A stretch of DNA of 64,000 bases from Lyophyllum atratum (Eukaryota; Basidiomycota; Agaricomycetes; Agaricales; Lyophyllaceae): positions 109,478 to 173,477 of the forward strand of contig JACGCN010000067.1 in assembly GCA_014905825.1 (NCBI GenBank), written 5' to 3'. Positions 10,266 to 21,391 of the stretch are shown piece by piece. The notes below the pieces were generated by a model. It worked only from the letters and a program-made list of their open reading frames with translations. It had not been told where the DNA came from and ran no database searches. Numbering within the stretch: position 1 is the stretch's first letter; each line of letters begins with the position of its first letter. The translations under genes were made by a program, and so were the position numbers.

Positions 10266-13200
10266 CTAAGTAACCGCCAAAATGGTATCGAGAAGCTCTA
10301 GAGTAAGTGGGATATCATATTTTGTAGCGTTATCCTCGTCCTTTACAGTCGGTCCGACCGTCCATTCTCCGGGCTTTCTATCGTCTTTTGGGCGCGCGGC
10401 GGCCAAGCGTGCTACAGCTTGTGCGATAGTCGGGCGAGTTGTTGGGTCGTGACCCCAACAGTCAGTCATGAGTGCCCACATGTCCTCCGTGAGTCCGCGT
10501 GAAAGATATTGCTCCCTATTGTGTGGCGGGCATGTCGGCCGCACGCCAGACCATAGACGGACTACGACCAACGTGTCATTTGGATACTCATAGAAGGGAA
10601 GGAGGCCTGTGAATGCCTTCGATTTCTAGTAAGCATCGAGTTATTTCCGCGGTCGGATGGGCTATCTGCTCACCTCGTAACACACACAAGACCATGCGTA
10701 TACGTCTGAAGCCATGCTATTTCGAAGCACTGCGCTTTCCGTCAAGTCACCTGCGTTCTTGCTTGATTCAAATTTGAACAGCTCGGGGGCTTGCCACCTG
10801 ACGGTACCACCCCTGGATGCCGCCGACGACTGCGAAGTCCAGTGCAAGATTTCCAGATCTTCAACACCTGAGAGTCCGAAGTCTGCGAGGTATGCGCGAT
10901 GTGATCCGTCAATGAGAATATTGACCTGCGCACGGGCAATCGTTAAACGGCATTCCATTGGTCCCGACCATAAGCAAATCTCACCGCCTTCAAGTCACCA
11001 TGAACGATGTCATTTTCATGGAGGTACGCTGTGCCTCGGGCTACGTCTGAGCACTGTACCATATTTTCAGATTCCGTTGGTTAAATAAGCTCTGGGTCTC
11101 ACCAGAAGTACTCGATTCGCGTTCGGGACATTCTGAAGGAAATTGAGCATGTTCCCGGTTTCAGCCCATGGCGATACCAATGAGAGCTGCTGGCCAGTTC
11201 GATGTAGACCATGAAATGGAAGGAGATTTGGATGTGATAACTGGCCCCATAGGATGGCTTCCCGAGCAATCGTCTGCCCGAGAGGAGGTCAATACTGTGT
11301 GGAAATATACAATGCTAGAGGCGAGAGGAGAAAATTGAATACCTTGACGATATCTCCGTATTTTGAGGTCTGATAGATCCTGATCGTCTTAAGGCAAACA
11401 ACTTTTCCCTGGAACTCCCCTTTGTAGATATCCGCATAGCCTCCGCTTGCGACAGGTATGGACTCAATCCGCCGCACATCGTCCAAAATAAACGACCTTG
11501 GGTAAAGGTCCGTTTTGGATGAGAGTCGTCTTGTAGCAACCATAAGGTTTCGCCGTTCCTGAGCGTCAGAACCACTCTTGCTTAAGATCTAGTGCCGAGG
11601 ATGTTCGTTGTGGTATCCAGATTTAGAAATGGTACGAAAGGACTTGCCAGGTGAAATATGTCGAGAAGGACTTGCGCATTAGATTCTGTACAAGATAGCA
11701 AATGTTTATACTGTTGAGGGTTCCTGAACGCTTTCCCTAGCCTTGTGCTGATTTCTCCGAGGCCTGTAATGAAGGAAGTCTCCAGCAACTTGTCTTGAGA
11801 CTCCCTGCGCGCAGTGTCGGCCAAGTTTGGCAAACTATCCAGATTGTCAGATATGGGCGACTTCAAACGGTTATGATGTGGTTGTGGCTTTGACGGTAGA
11901 GGAGAGGATGACACCTCGTTCGCGTTGATTGTAGCATCTGAGGGCGGTCCATTGTCATGAATTTCCCGTTTCAAATCTTCAACAAGACGCTCGGTCTATG
12001 TAGATGAATGAGCGATTAAGTTAGGTCACAGAGATAAATCGTACCTCATTGACTTCAGATTCCTGATAGTAAACATAGTAGACCGTCGTGAGGTTATTTA
12101 GCTCGAGCATCTCCTTCCCACCCCCGTGTTCGAGGCGTCCGTGAGATGCCATGTCATTGTAAACATACATTCCGCCATCGATTACAATCTCAGCCGTGAA
12201 ATGTTTCACTGGAGCACCCTGCCAGAGAATGTGCCCAACGAGTTTATATTCGACGGGGCCAGAGACGCTCTCTACTTTAAAATCTGTCACGCCCGCAAGC
12301 ATATCACCATCTGGTGGTTTGATATGAAGAACAGTTGGCCAAGAGGTCAAGATTGACGTCACAAGCGATGTCGCTTGACAACCATCAGAACTGCAAGGTA
12401 TACCTGGACGGTCATGAAGGACAGTGAAACCATCCACTCCTCCAAGCGTACGTGGTACGAAGTGAGTGAAGTAATCGGTGACTGTGCACTGGGTCCCGTG
12501 CATCCGACGAGCATTCGATGCATCGTGATTGTACAACTTGTACATGACAGGCTCAAAGCCAACATCCTCGACTACGTGATGTCCGTCGGAGCAATGCCGC
12601 CGCAGATGGTGTTGAATCCTGAAGTGAGATTGAGCTGACGGAAGAGGATTATTATCCTAAATGATGGTATCAGCTGTTGCACTTCAACATCGCCGATCAT
12701 TGAGAGAGAGAAACTCGCCGTGATGGCATGATGAATCTAGTAATTAGCAGCTCCATCTGTGTCATGGTTATGTAGCTTCCATTTATTGAAGATATGGTCG
12801 CGTAACGATGCCTGTGCCCTCTCGAGCTCTCGCATGTATAGCAGCCCCCGCCCGGAAACCTTTGACAGCCGCAATTCAAAGTGCTCAATCATAGATGATA
12901 GAAAGGCTATATCGATCACAGAGTTCTTGATCGAAGCCCGTAGGCTAGGTGGCCAGAGCAAGAATGCGCGATAGAATAGTTCTTGTCCGTGATCGAAAAA
13001 GCAGGAATTCGGACTTGACCACGCGTAGGATTGTAGAGAGTGCTTCGGCATCCGTTGTAACCGGGGTGGTCTTGGTAGTGTGTCGGTTGTTGCACTCCCC
13101 CCCACGGCCACTGATGAAACATTCATCGGGCTATCCATTGATTCGTTGGTTATTCTGTCTTCCGTGAGTCCAAGCGCTGAGAAGTCAATGGATGGATGCA

Positions 13201-13342
13201 GCAATGGCGATGGAACTGGAGGCTCGGGCAGTATTGAATGCGTGACTTTGATTTTCGGGTCTTCCTCAACCGAAATGGCTTGCTCGATATCATCGGCGCC
13301 GTCACGATCCCGAAGTTCCGTGCTGATATCAGGGCTTTTGAG
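10266..13342 (-). CDS. USP-like cysteine protease domain joined to TKL-like protein kinase
   Basis: Exons (minus) 12740-13342, 12045-12656, 11636-11995, 11343-11588, 11103-11273, 10985-11053, 10674-10925, 10266-10625. The N-terminal half resembles a papain-fold ubiquitin hydrolase: Cys box SSPNSCFFDHGQELFYRAF (Cys codon 13001-13003), a His/Cys block LRRHCSDGHHVVED, and a His box VEYKLVGHILWQG..KHFTAE..MYVYND (His codon 12201-12203). The splice 12045/11995 is in phase and joins ESEVNE to TERLVEDLKREIH. The kinase follows: glycine loop ASGGYADIYKG, VCLK lysine, HGDLKAVNIL (HxD with G for R), DFGL, RWQAPELF, ending TLELLDTILAVT. The exon 11636-11995 has no ATG, which supports the join. One weak point: the protease exon meets TAG at 12737-12739 before any clear GT donor. 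Function in signalling is inferred; ubiquitin-protease activity is unproven. Confidence 0.7.
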
Positions 13343-13419
13343 CTATGGTAACAATAGCAGAGGATTCGATCGTTGATGTCAACTACTAGATATCCTGAAG
13401 CCTGAAAAAGTTTACTCAC

Positions 13420-14774
13420 GTAGTCAACTTCATGAGTTCTAAAGGAGCCTACAATAAAGGGGGGAGTTCCAGTGCGACCGCCTGGCTTTTCATAAGTTTC
13501 AGCCAAAGATACCGAACGCGAACGGGAAAGGAATAGGAAGACGACGGATGCATACATCGCCTGTCAGTTATTTAAGTTATCCGGTAATAGTAAGGAGAAG
13601 AAGTCAGGTAGAAGCACATACTGTCGTTAGGGTAAGCGCAGTAGAAATGACACCCGCGACAATTTCATGCAAAGAGCCCTTGAGGATGGGAACGGCTTGT
13701 AATACGAGAGCGGTGAGCTGCAATTCATTAGATCATGGTCGCCTGTGGAGAAAAAGCAATACCTGGAGGGCGGAATAACCAGATCTGGAAAAAACGACGA
13801 TGATCAAAATCCTGTATACAGGCCCTCGCTGTTGGTTTTCCAAGGCAGTCATGTATTTTCTACAGGTCAGAGGCAGGTCTGAAATGAGGTTATGCAAATG
13901 GTAGACGATGTACACTGACATACCCTAGCTTGTAGAGAATAAAGACAGTCGTCAAGAGATTGATTGCAAACGAAAGTCCCAGAGAAGCTAGCACGAGATT
14001 GTCGGACTCGGGGAAGGTTGAAGCTGTGCTTATGCTCGGTGAGCCACGAAATGTCTTTGCAAGATACGCTGAAGTTGTCCCTAGTGTGTGACACGCAGGT
14101 TATTACAGCGGTCATTCCTTCTTGAATCAAGCCTACCTAACATAGCAAGATACATCATCGGTGGTAGTATCGGTATCGCTCGCTGGTTCGAATAAATGGC
14201 CCGACATCTCCATATCACTATAGCATCGTTTATGACGGGCTAAACCGGCATAGATGTTGGTTAATCTTGAAACTTGCGATCGAAAGCACGTACCAGAAAT
14301 TTCGCAGTCCCGATAGAAATTCCTGACCACCCAAACGCTTCACGGTTCGTTCCCTGGAGCGATTCGAGATTGAACTTCGCCTCAGCCAGACCCATCAAGG
14401 CCCATCTCATATCCCTCACAAAATACCCAACGAAAGCACCCCAATAGAGTGTTGCGAGCATGAAGCTCAGGACTGACATTCCCAGTTGCAGTTTTGTGAA
14501 CCTGAAGTACGGACCCTCGCTCCTAAGTAGTACAGTGTCAGAGATCGGATGACCGCGATATGCAAAATAGCCCCCTACAAGACTCTAACCGTGACTAGTG
14601 CAACCACGACCGTGAATCCTCCTGATAGGAGAAGTTAGAACGCGCATAAGCTGAGTGAATCTGGACAGCAGGGACCACCGCACCATACAGTAGGCTAATA
14701 GTCGTGACATAGGCTAGATTCTTGAGTACCGCACGACCCACACCCTGGAGAAGGGAGCGTTCATCGACCAACAT
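13420..14774 (-). CDS. Multi-pass (7-TM-like) membrane protein of unknown function
   Basis: Exons on the minus strand, from about 14774 inward: MLVDERSLLQGVGRAVLKN with a first TM segment, 14579-14621 (GGFTVVVALVTVRVL), 14293-14522 (LGMSVLSFMLATLYWGAF), 14142-14239 (VINDAIVIWRCRAIYSNQRA), 13920-14080 (LVLASLGLSFAINLLTTVFI), 13763-13859, 13622-13717 (LTALVLQAVPILKG) and 13420-13560 (AMYASVVFLFLSRSRS plus a polar tail SLAETYEKPGGRTG). About seven hydrophobic helices and the DAIVIWRCRAIY signature match a large orphan membrane family of Agaricomycetes with no assigned role. The exon after 13420 has an in-phase splice into the USP-like exon ending at 13342, so this may be the 5' part of one longer gene. 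First exon junction (14621 to ~14670) not resolved. Confidence 0.65.
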
Positions 14775-15326
14775 GACAGCGAGAGAGACTGAATGGATGC
14801 ATCGACAGTTCGTTCTGCGTCCCAACGCGTTATAGCTCAGCTTAGCAACACTGAGACGTGTCAAAGGTTGACACAGCTTTACCGCATTCGAAGAATCAGT
14901 CGTGTGACTGTGATAAAGTGACTGCCCATCTGCATCGCCAATAATGGGGCGCTGTCGAGAGCATAAGTCAATTGTCGTCCAGGGTTGCTTGATAAGCGCC
15001 TGTAACGTCTGTATGGGACTCAATATAGCACTGGCAGGTACCTCCATATATCTTCTCACCGGGACTTAGAATGTAGCGCTGAACCCATCCAGTATGGCTT
15101 CTGCGACGCTGCCTAGAATCCTCACCGAGAGTTGGAACTCTGACAAGCGCAAGACAATGCCGGTACCATGCCCGTGCAACTACCACCACTGTAAATCTGT
15201 CGCACAGAGTCAAGATCCGCGAATGCTGTTCTCCCAATGGAGAACAGAATCTGGTGCGTTGTCATGCTGGCGGCTGTGCCGCAAATGGCCAAGAAGGAGC
15301 GACTGGTCGAAACAGCTTATACAAAT
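14775..15326. other. Intergenic, no gene seen
   Basis: Spacer between two minus-strand membrane-protein genes; only unsupported short frames. Confidence 0.4.
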
Positions 15327-16653
15327 TTAGCTGGTCTCCTTCTCCTTGCACACCATGCCCTCTTCCCTGTCAAAGACTTTTTCAGACGATTGAACATCTC
15401 CATCCGTGGGAAATCCTGAGGAAGATTCCCTTCCACTACTGATCATGTTCGACTCCACTGCAGACCCTTCTGGTCGTGCACCAACGTCGAACCTCAGTGT
15501 AACAGTCGCTGCGTGGTCGACACTTCGCTGTGGTCTTGGGCAGTACTTCCTCCATAAGCGATGTAGCGCTGCTGCTAGCACGGTAAAATTGCAAATGATA
15601 ACCGATACGGACATCTATCGCACACCGAGATAACATTGACTTAGCTGCAGCATCTGAATCAAGTATTACGAAGTAGTAGCGCACCTCGACACTACCGACA
15701 ATGATCGACTGGAGATCGTCGTTGAAGAGGTAGTACGCGTGAACGATGGACACGATCGCAGTTAGGCCTCCCACAGCGAAAGAGGCGCTAAGCCGGACAC
15801 GTTCTGATTTCGCTTCCTCCGATCTGAGGTGCCGTAAGATCAGCAATGGCGATACTATGAGGACGACATCGGCGAATGCGTCAGCTGCCAAGAAAAATGT
15901 GGTAAGTACCATATATCGGAGGCCAAGGTCATAAACGAATGATGAACATGAGCATACTTGTAATCTGAGCAATCGCCACACCGTCCCCAAGGGCACACTG
16001 TGGATGCTGCGCGTCCTTCCAGTGGTTATGCTTGTTCTGCGGCTCGCATACCCAGAAAACTTGAGCGACCAGAATCGACATCGCTACCCAGAAAAGCCCT
16101 GCCATCGCCTTGAGGTAGCGGGTGTAGAACCCGAACATCATGATGGTAGAGAGGATAGACAGTCGTGATGTCCTGTACATGTCACATCTCCGTGAGCGCT
16201 TATACCGGGTGAGGTGATGGGCTACTCAATGCACCAAATAACTAAATCGAATGTGACTGCGCTGAGATAAAATAGCGTCACCCGCGAGTGTTGCGGAATG
16301 CTACTCGTTGCTAACAATTGAGAACCCCTTAAGGCGAAGCTGATGACAAGAGTCAGATTAAAAACACACCACTGAGCGAGTAGTACAGCTTCCCGACGAC
16401 TCCAGTCAGAACTAAAAGTAACATCGCCATAATCGCATATGCGTCATCCCATGCGAGTCTTGCGCGACGCCAGAGGCGGATGGCCAATCGAAGCACTGTA
16501 AGGAAGGCAGCGACAGATAACCCGACTGAACCTGAGACTATACGCATCCCATGTATCAGCGTTTGAACGAAACGATAGGTTGTAGATCGTAGGGATGGCC
16601 TTGCGGTGAAGGGTATCGGATTGATTCAGCAGCGGGGTAGCGGTAGCGTCCAT
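15327..16653 (-). CDS. Rhodopsin-like fungal integral membrane protein
   Basis: Starts MDATATPLLNQSDTLHRKAI at 16651-16653. Later exons give VGLSVAAFLTVLRLAIRLW, LAWDDAYAIMAMLLLVL, RLSILSTIMMFGFYTRYL, VAMSILVAQVFWVCEP (with a Cys-containing loop), DAFADVVLIVSPLLILRHLR and LSASFAVGGLTAIVSIVHAYY. The splice from GSVE to MSVSVIICNFTVLAAALHRL restores the last helix, and the protein ends in a charged cytosolic tail (SGRESSSGFPTDGDVQ..KETS). Seven hydrophobic helices with the LRxxR..LAWDD pattern resemble the fungal rhodopsin/PTH11-type domain family, some of which act as receptors; a ligand cannot be inferred. The first intron (near 16540-16600) could not be placed in frame, so a small lesion there is possible. 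Confidence 0.65.
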
Positions 16654-18221
16654 ACTTTCCCAACTCCCAAAGGCCTTGGGGTCACTTAGAAGAAGTGAAA
16701 AAGGACTCGGGTCTTTAAAGCTGCGGAAAAGACGTCAAGCGCGGAGCAACGCCTATGGCTGTCTGGTTCGACTGGCAGTTGGCAGCCATGACGCGGGAAG
16801 CGCGATTCAAGTTGGACGTTGAAGCGAATATGGGTGCTGATTGTAAAATCTTGGCAGTGGAAGATCGCTGGAGTGGCGAAAGCACATGGGAACAGCGCTC
16901 AATGACGGGTCGATCAACCGATATTTCAGCAATGCAACATCGTTCTTCGGAACAACTGTTGACAAATGTAATCCAACGCATCCCCTAAATTCCAGGTAGA
17001 TGGTCAAATTATGAGCAGTGAAAGGAACACATGCCGCGTACATAGCGCTCGTAACGATCATTGTTCGCGGAGGCGCAGACTGACTGAGTTTTAGGACCTT
17101 GGAGGGGAACACCGACTGGAACATGGACAAGATCAGAGGGATATGTTGACATTTTGTTTCCCTAAGTCACTTACCAACGAGTGAAGGGTGCACGGAGTGG
17201 TCGATATCAATGTGAGCGGGAGCAGTTCACGACATAGTGTGGCTTTGGTTGGCATCGCAGTGGCCAGCTGCTCGTCTGTGGCTGTGCCGAAAATGGTCGG
17301 GCCGAAACAGAACATGCAAAACGCTTAAATCCGACCCCTTGGCAGCTCGAAATGAGCGATATTCATACCGTCAGGAGAGTAATCTCCGCTTACCCTCAGA
17401 CCACCACCATACTTACCTTCATGGCACAAGCCCGGCTCCTGTCGTTTGAGCAGCGAAGACATCATGAGTTTTCGAGCGCATTTCTGGATGCTCTCCAACA
17501 ACGAGGCGATTGGAGCATGTTTGGGGGTGGATGCGTTTTGTCGGTGTTGGATGGACGTGCCGCCGATTTCCTACTCCAAGTTCGACTGGCTCTCATGGAC
17601 TCGTCTGGCGCATAAATGGACTTGTCTGGCGCATAAACTACTTCTCGTAGCGCCTGTCGACGAGGCACTGCATATGAGGTGGTCGCGCCTCGCAGAAGAC
17701 ACGCAGGGATGGCGGTCTGGGGAACACGATGTTGTCTTGGAGTTCGTCCTGGGCCGCGGCGAGCGGCGGACTCCAAGCCTGTCCCGCAAAACCACTCCTC
17801 ATAGCGCCTGTTGACGAGCACTGGCTATGTGGGAGGTCGCGTCTCGTCGAAGACGCGCAGGGATGGCGGTCTGGCGTGATAGAGGCATTTACTGAGCTAC
17901 GACATGAATCTGTATGCTATGACCCTCCATTGACTACGACGCTACTATGTCAATGAGTGAGTGGACAACCGATGGATACAGGGGAATAGCCTCTCCTACG
18001 GGGGATGCTGCGACGTCGGAGGGCTTGTGCTCGCCGGCTACAACGACGATGAGACGTTTGGAGCGGGTCGGCGGGTTCGGCCGACAGATGTCGAAAAATT
18101 GTTTTCTCTTTGGACACGTGTGGAAGGCGGACGCCGGACGGCCCGCTCAAACAATCGAAATGGACGTCGGGGGTCGAGGTGTTGAACCGCCCATGGTGTG
18201 TCCTTCCCCGCCTTTCCAGAC
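16654..18221. other. Intergenic, no supported gene
   Basis: Many short overlapping frames but no recognisable protein and no consistent splicing. Contains the imperfect direct repeat listed separately and ends at the TIR element. Confidence 0.4.
17647..17873. repeat. Imperfect ~73-bp direct repeat pair
   Basis: Units at about 17648-17722 and 17802-17873 share AGCGCCTGT-GACGAG at the start and CGCAGGGATGGCGGTCTGG at the end, with substitutions and small indels between. Spacing is about 152 bp. No gene is attached. Confidence 0.65.
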
Positions 18222-18476
18222 TAGCCCCGTTCAAAGTTGAGCCACGACTTTCGTGGTCGCGGTCGTGGCTCGTCACCTGACGACATTTTTGAGAGTCCGC
18301 CGGAGTCGTCCGTGTGACGACTTGTGACCGTCGCGCGCAAGTTTTCGACGCCCTCGTAAATCTGACATCCTGCTCGCGTTTCTTTGCTCAGCAGCACATT
18401 TAACCACCCTTAATCACTCTCCTTTTACTACTCACACTCTTTTACCTCTGTCTACACTCTTTTTAAGCTCATAATC

Positions 18477-19297
18477 ATGTCGAAAACTACTATTCCTTCT
18501 ATTGCCTGGCAAAGCAACAACGGAGAGCTCATCTGGAACCTCATCACAGAGCTCGAGAGGCCCGAAAACTTCAAAGTTTTCTGTGGTAAAAAGGATAAGG
18601 ATGAGGTAAGTGATCTTCACAAAATTTCTTCCGACTTTTTTACATGAAATTTCATAGAACACCAGCGGTGACTCAAAAGCCAAAGCTTCAAAGCGCATGG
18701 CTGAAGTCATTCTTCCGGACTACTTCAAAATTAATGGGCGTACTGTCGGGGATCGTGTGAAGGGCAAAATCGATGCGTAAGTCGCCTTTAATGATAATTG
18801 TGGACTCCTTATAAGGTGTTTTCTTTAAAGACTCATTACGGAGTATCGAAAGCATGCAAAACGCCTCACTAAGACTGGCGAAGGTATTGGTGGACCTGAT
18901 AGCCAATCCGACGATACTCCGGCAAGCTTTTTTATTGAGGGTGGTGGCCCAAATGAAGAAACTCCTGCTCATGCGCTCAATATATGGGGTACGTCATTTT
19001 TTCTATCTTATTTTAATCGAAATATGGTTAAACTCGCATATAGACGAAATCGTGAGGGTCTGGCCATACTTCCCCCGGATGCATGCTCTCTTTGGCTCCC
19101 GTCCCAATGTCACTCCCATTGCAGTTACAACAGGTGTCGGTCCGAATGGTCTTCAGACCCAGTGGTTCCAGTGTCCTGATGACTTCATCGATCCTGTCCT
19201 GTTGAACACACCTGAGCGTCCTGTTGCTTCTGCTCCCACTCAACCACTCACGGTGACTCGATCTTTTGGCTCGGAGCATACCAATTACGACAGATAG
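18477..19297 (+). CDS. Putative trihelix/Myb-like DNA-binding protein of the TIR element
   Basis: Exons 18477-18605, 18658-18776, 18831-18988 and 19044-19297, all with GT/AG edges and continuous frame. The product begins MSKTTIPSIAWQSNNGELIW and contains an ASKRMAEVILPDYF..VGDRVKGKIDALITEYR segment, the W...R..VK.K...L...Y spacing of Myb/SANT or MADF-type domains in transposon accessory proteins. It then has a Ser/Asp-rich linker and a C-terminal FPRMHALFGSRPNVTPIAV block. Role inferred: binding the TIRs. It has no recognisable nuclease motif. Intact frame suggests recent activity. Confidence 0.6.
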
Positions 19298-19449
19298 CGC
19301 ATCTCATAAAGAGCAGTGATGACTTTAACATCAACATCGAAGTGACGGCAGGCCTCCTCAAGGCTCTCATAGGGTGTGAAGAGGTTCCGCGTAAGCATGA
19401 GAACGAGATAAGTCTCTATAACCTCTTGCCTGGTCTGTGGTGTGGCCAT
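19285..19449 (-). CDS. 54-aa conserved-looking protein of the TIR element
   Basis: A short ORF beginning MATPQTRQEVIETYLVLMLT and ending VITALYEMRYLS, acidic and predicted helical. Third-base composition and a full ATG-to-TAA frame favour a real gene, but no motif identifies it. It converges on and overlaps the end of the plus-strand gene by 13 bp. Could also be a remnant of a longer transposase gene. Confidence 0.4.
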   Translation of the reverse strand: MATPQTRQEVIETYLVLMLTRNLFTPYESLEEACRHFDVDVKVITALYEMRYLS

Positions 19450-19594
19450 TATCGACGATAATTATCATAAATCAGTGGTACACGATGTGAATGTAACGCC
19501 CGTGCCGGGGTTACAATCGGACTCCAAAATATACGTCAGGTGACGAGCCGCGACCGCAACCACGAAAGTCGTGGCTCAACTTTGAACGGGGCTA

Positions 19595-21391
19595 CTGATG
19601 ATGAGCGCGATGGGCCCGCGTTTTTTCGGGCACGTCACCCTGATCTACTTGTGCTGATCCACGAGTTATTAGCTCAGAGGGTCATGGTTGCACCCCTTAC
19701 GAAATATGTGTCTTTGAGGCCTCCTATGCGGGGTCATGTTCGTGTATGATGAAGTGTGAATCAAAGTTGTTGAATTTGCATGCATGCTCTAAGGGAAGAT
19801 GCACACTCCCCGTTGATGCAGTCCTGGAACACGGGGAGTTACGTCCGGCATGCAGGGAACTGGTGCTGGGCTCCCACAGGGTTTTACCCGTGCTATCCTG
19901 CCGCGAGGGCCGGGGACTGTTTTTAATGGAGGGTGAGTTCTCGTTCCCCTTAGCAGGTATGTGTGTTCCGTGGGTTCGAAGTAGTGGCTCTAGTTACCAT
20001 GTTACATAAGTAGTCTTATCGTCCTCAATTTACCGTCGGCGACTGTCGGCGGGTTAAGCGAGTAAATCGAGGGCAACTCCCGGGTTTTCTGGCAGCGTCG
20101 ATTTACCAGGGCCTTCGGTGGTTCAAGGCGCTGCCCTGCGGCGGAAGAGCTGCGGGTTCCGGATATTGGCTTCTTTTCTAGAACTGTTCAAGAAACTTTC
20201 AAGTCCCCGTGCTTCTTTACACGCACCACGCCATCCAAACGCTTCTCCGGGCTATCCGCCTTCACGATGCAGAAATGGGGTGGGACGGCCTAGACAGCGA
20301 CAACCCTGGTTGGTAATATGGCCAACAATACGTACCTCCCGAAGTATCTAACGTCTTCATCACCGCCGAGTACACTCAATGGAAGATATTGACTGGTATG
20401 AAAAAAACTGACTGCTGTATCTGAATCGACTGATGGCGCAGTGAGGGCACTTCCGCAGATACCATGGTGGAAGGTCTAAGTCAGTCGACAAAAGATTCAG
20501 GATGCACATACTGCCTCCCACGACCGTGCTCCTGCCGTTCAGTGCATACATATTCGCCCGAACGACTCACGTTCTCCTTCCTGATATACCACCCACCAGT
20601 GTACTTGCCTAAACCCAACACTCCTAATACTATCTCAACGATCGTTGACCCGCCTGGCACCTGATCAAGGAACTCTTCGGGATGTCAAGTATAGCCTCTC
20701 CACGACCGAGATATCTCATTGGCGGAATCAACCGTCAGAAAAGCATCACGGATGCACATACTGCCTCTGAGTCTCTGCGGTCGTGCTACCGCCGTACGTG
20801 TGCGTCGAGTCCTGCACGATCGATCACAACACCTATAATTTTATATGCTCTTGTACCCACAATCGTTGGTAACACGTACGGTGACCACCCGATCGAAACA
20901 TTTTCTTTCGGTTCAGATGTACCACCCACAGTCTCACTATCTGTGCCCAACACAGACCCTGCGATCGATTACGCTCTTTTCACTGCAAGCTTATGGTTTG
21001 TGCGCACTTGTACCCACGATGGCTGGTAAGACGTATGATGACCACCCGATCGACTTATGTTCTTTGGATAGTCATCCATCACCTCTCCATAATCGAAGTA
21101 TTCTCGTTGATCAGGGCAAACCAATCAACAACAACAACCATGGAGGGTGTGCACATAGTACCTCCTCGTGATCGTGCCACTGCCGTTCGTATGGCGGAGC
21201 CTTGCTCGATCAAATGTGTTTCACTTGCGACACCCGCGACCTCACTATGTGAGATACATTGGTTCAAGGTGAGTCAAATCTGTTCGTGCCCCTCATCGTT
21301 AAACTCTCTACCAGCGAGAGTTTATATAGCCTCGATATCTTGGTTACTTTCCATATTTATACCACCTCAAGAGGCATGCCTAGCGCAGGTG
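19595..21391. other. Intergenic, repeat-derived
   Basis: No supported gene. The second half is built of diverged repeat units (listed separately). Confidence 0.4.
20470..21260. repeat. Decayed low-copy repeat family
   Basis: The block ATGCACATACTGCCTC recurs at about 20501 and 20753, with a related form near 21145. The block GTACCCAC(A/G)AT..TGGTAA.ACGTA followed by GACCACCCGATCGA recurs at about 20850 and 21010. Units are 130-160 bp or more and are heavily diverged. Confidence 0.55.

Larger units (their letters stand above)
18224..19592. mobile_element. TIR element (1.37 kb) without transposase
   Basis: Bounded by 59-bp terminal inverted repeats (18224-18282 and 19534-19592; two mismatches) that start GCCCCGTTCAAAGTTGAGCC. 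A TA dinucleotide flanks both ends (18222-18223 and 19593-19594), the expected target duplication. Inside are two genes, a four-exon plus-strand gene and a 54-aa minus-strand ORF that overlap at their 3' ends by 13 bp. Neither shows a DDE/DDD catalytic set, so the element is non-autonomous as far as can be seen. PIF/Harbinger-type elements carry an accessory Myb-like gene, so it may be a transposase-deleted relative; the TA duplication fits Tc1/mariner better. Confidence 0.88.

Noticed and set aside
18224..18282. Reading the TIR element as an LTR retrotransposon end
   Set aside because: The repeats are inverted, not direct, and flanked by TA.
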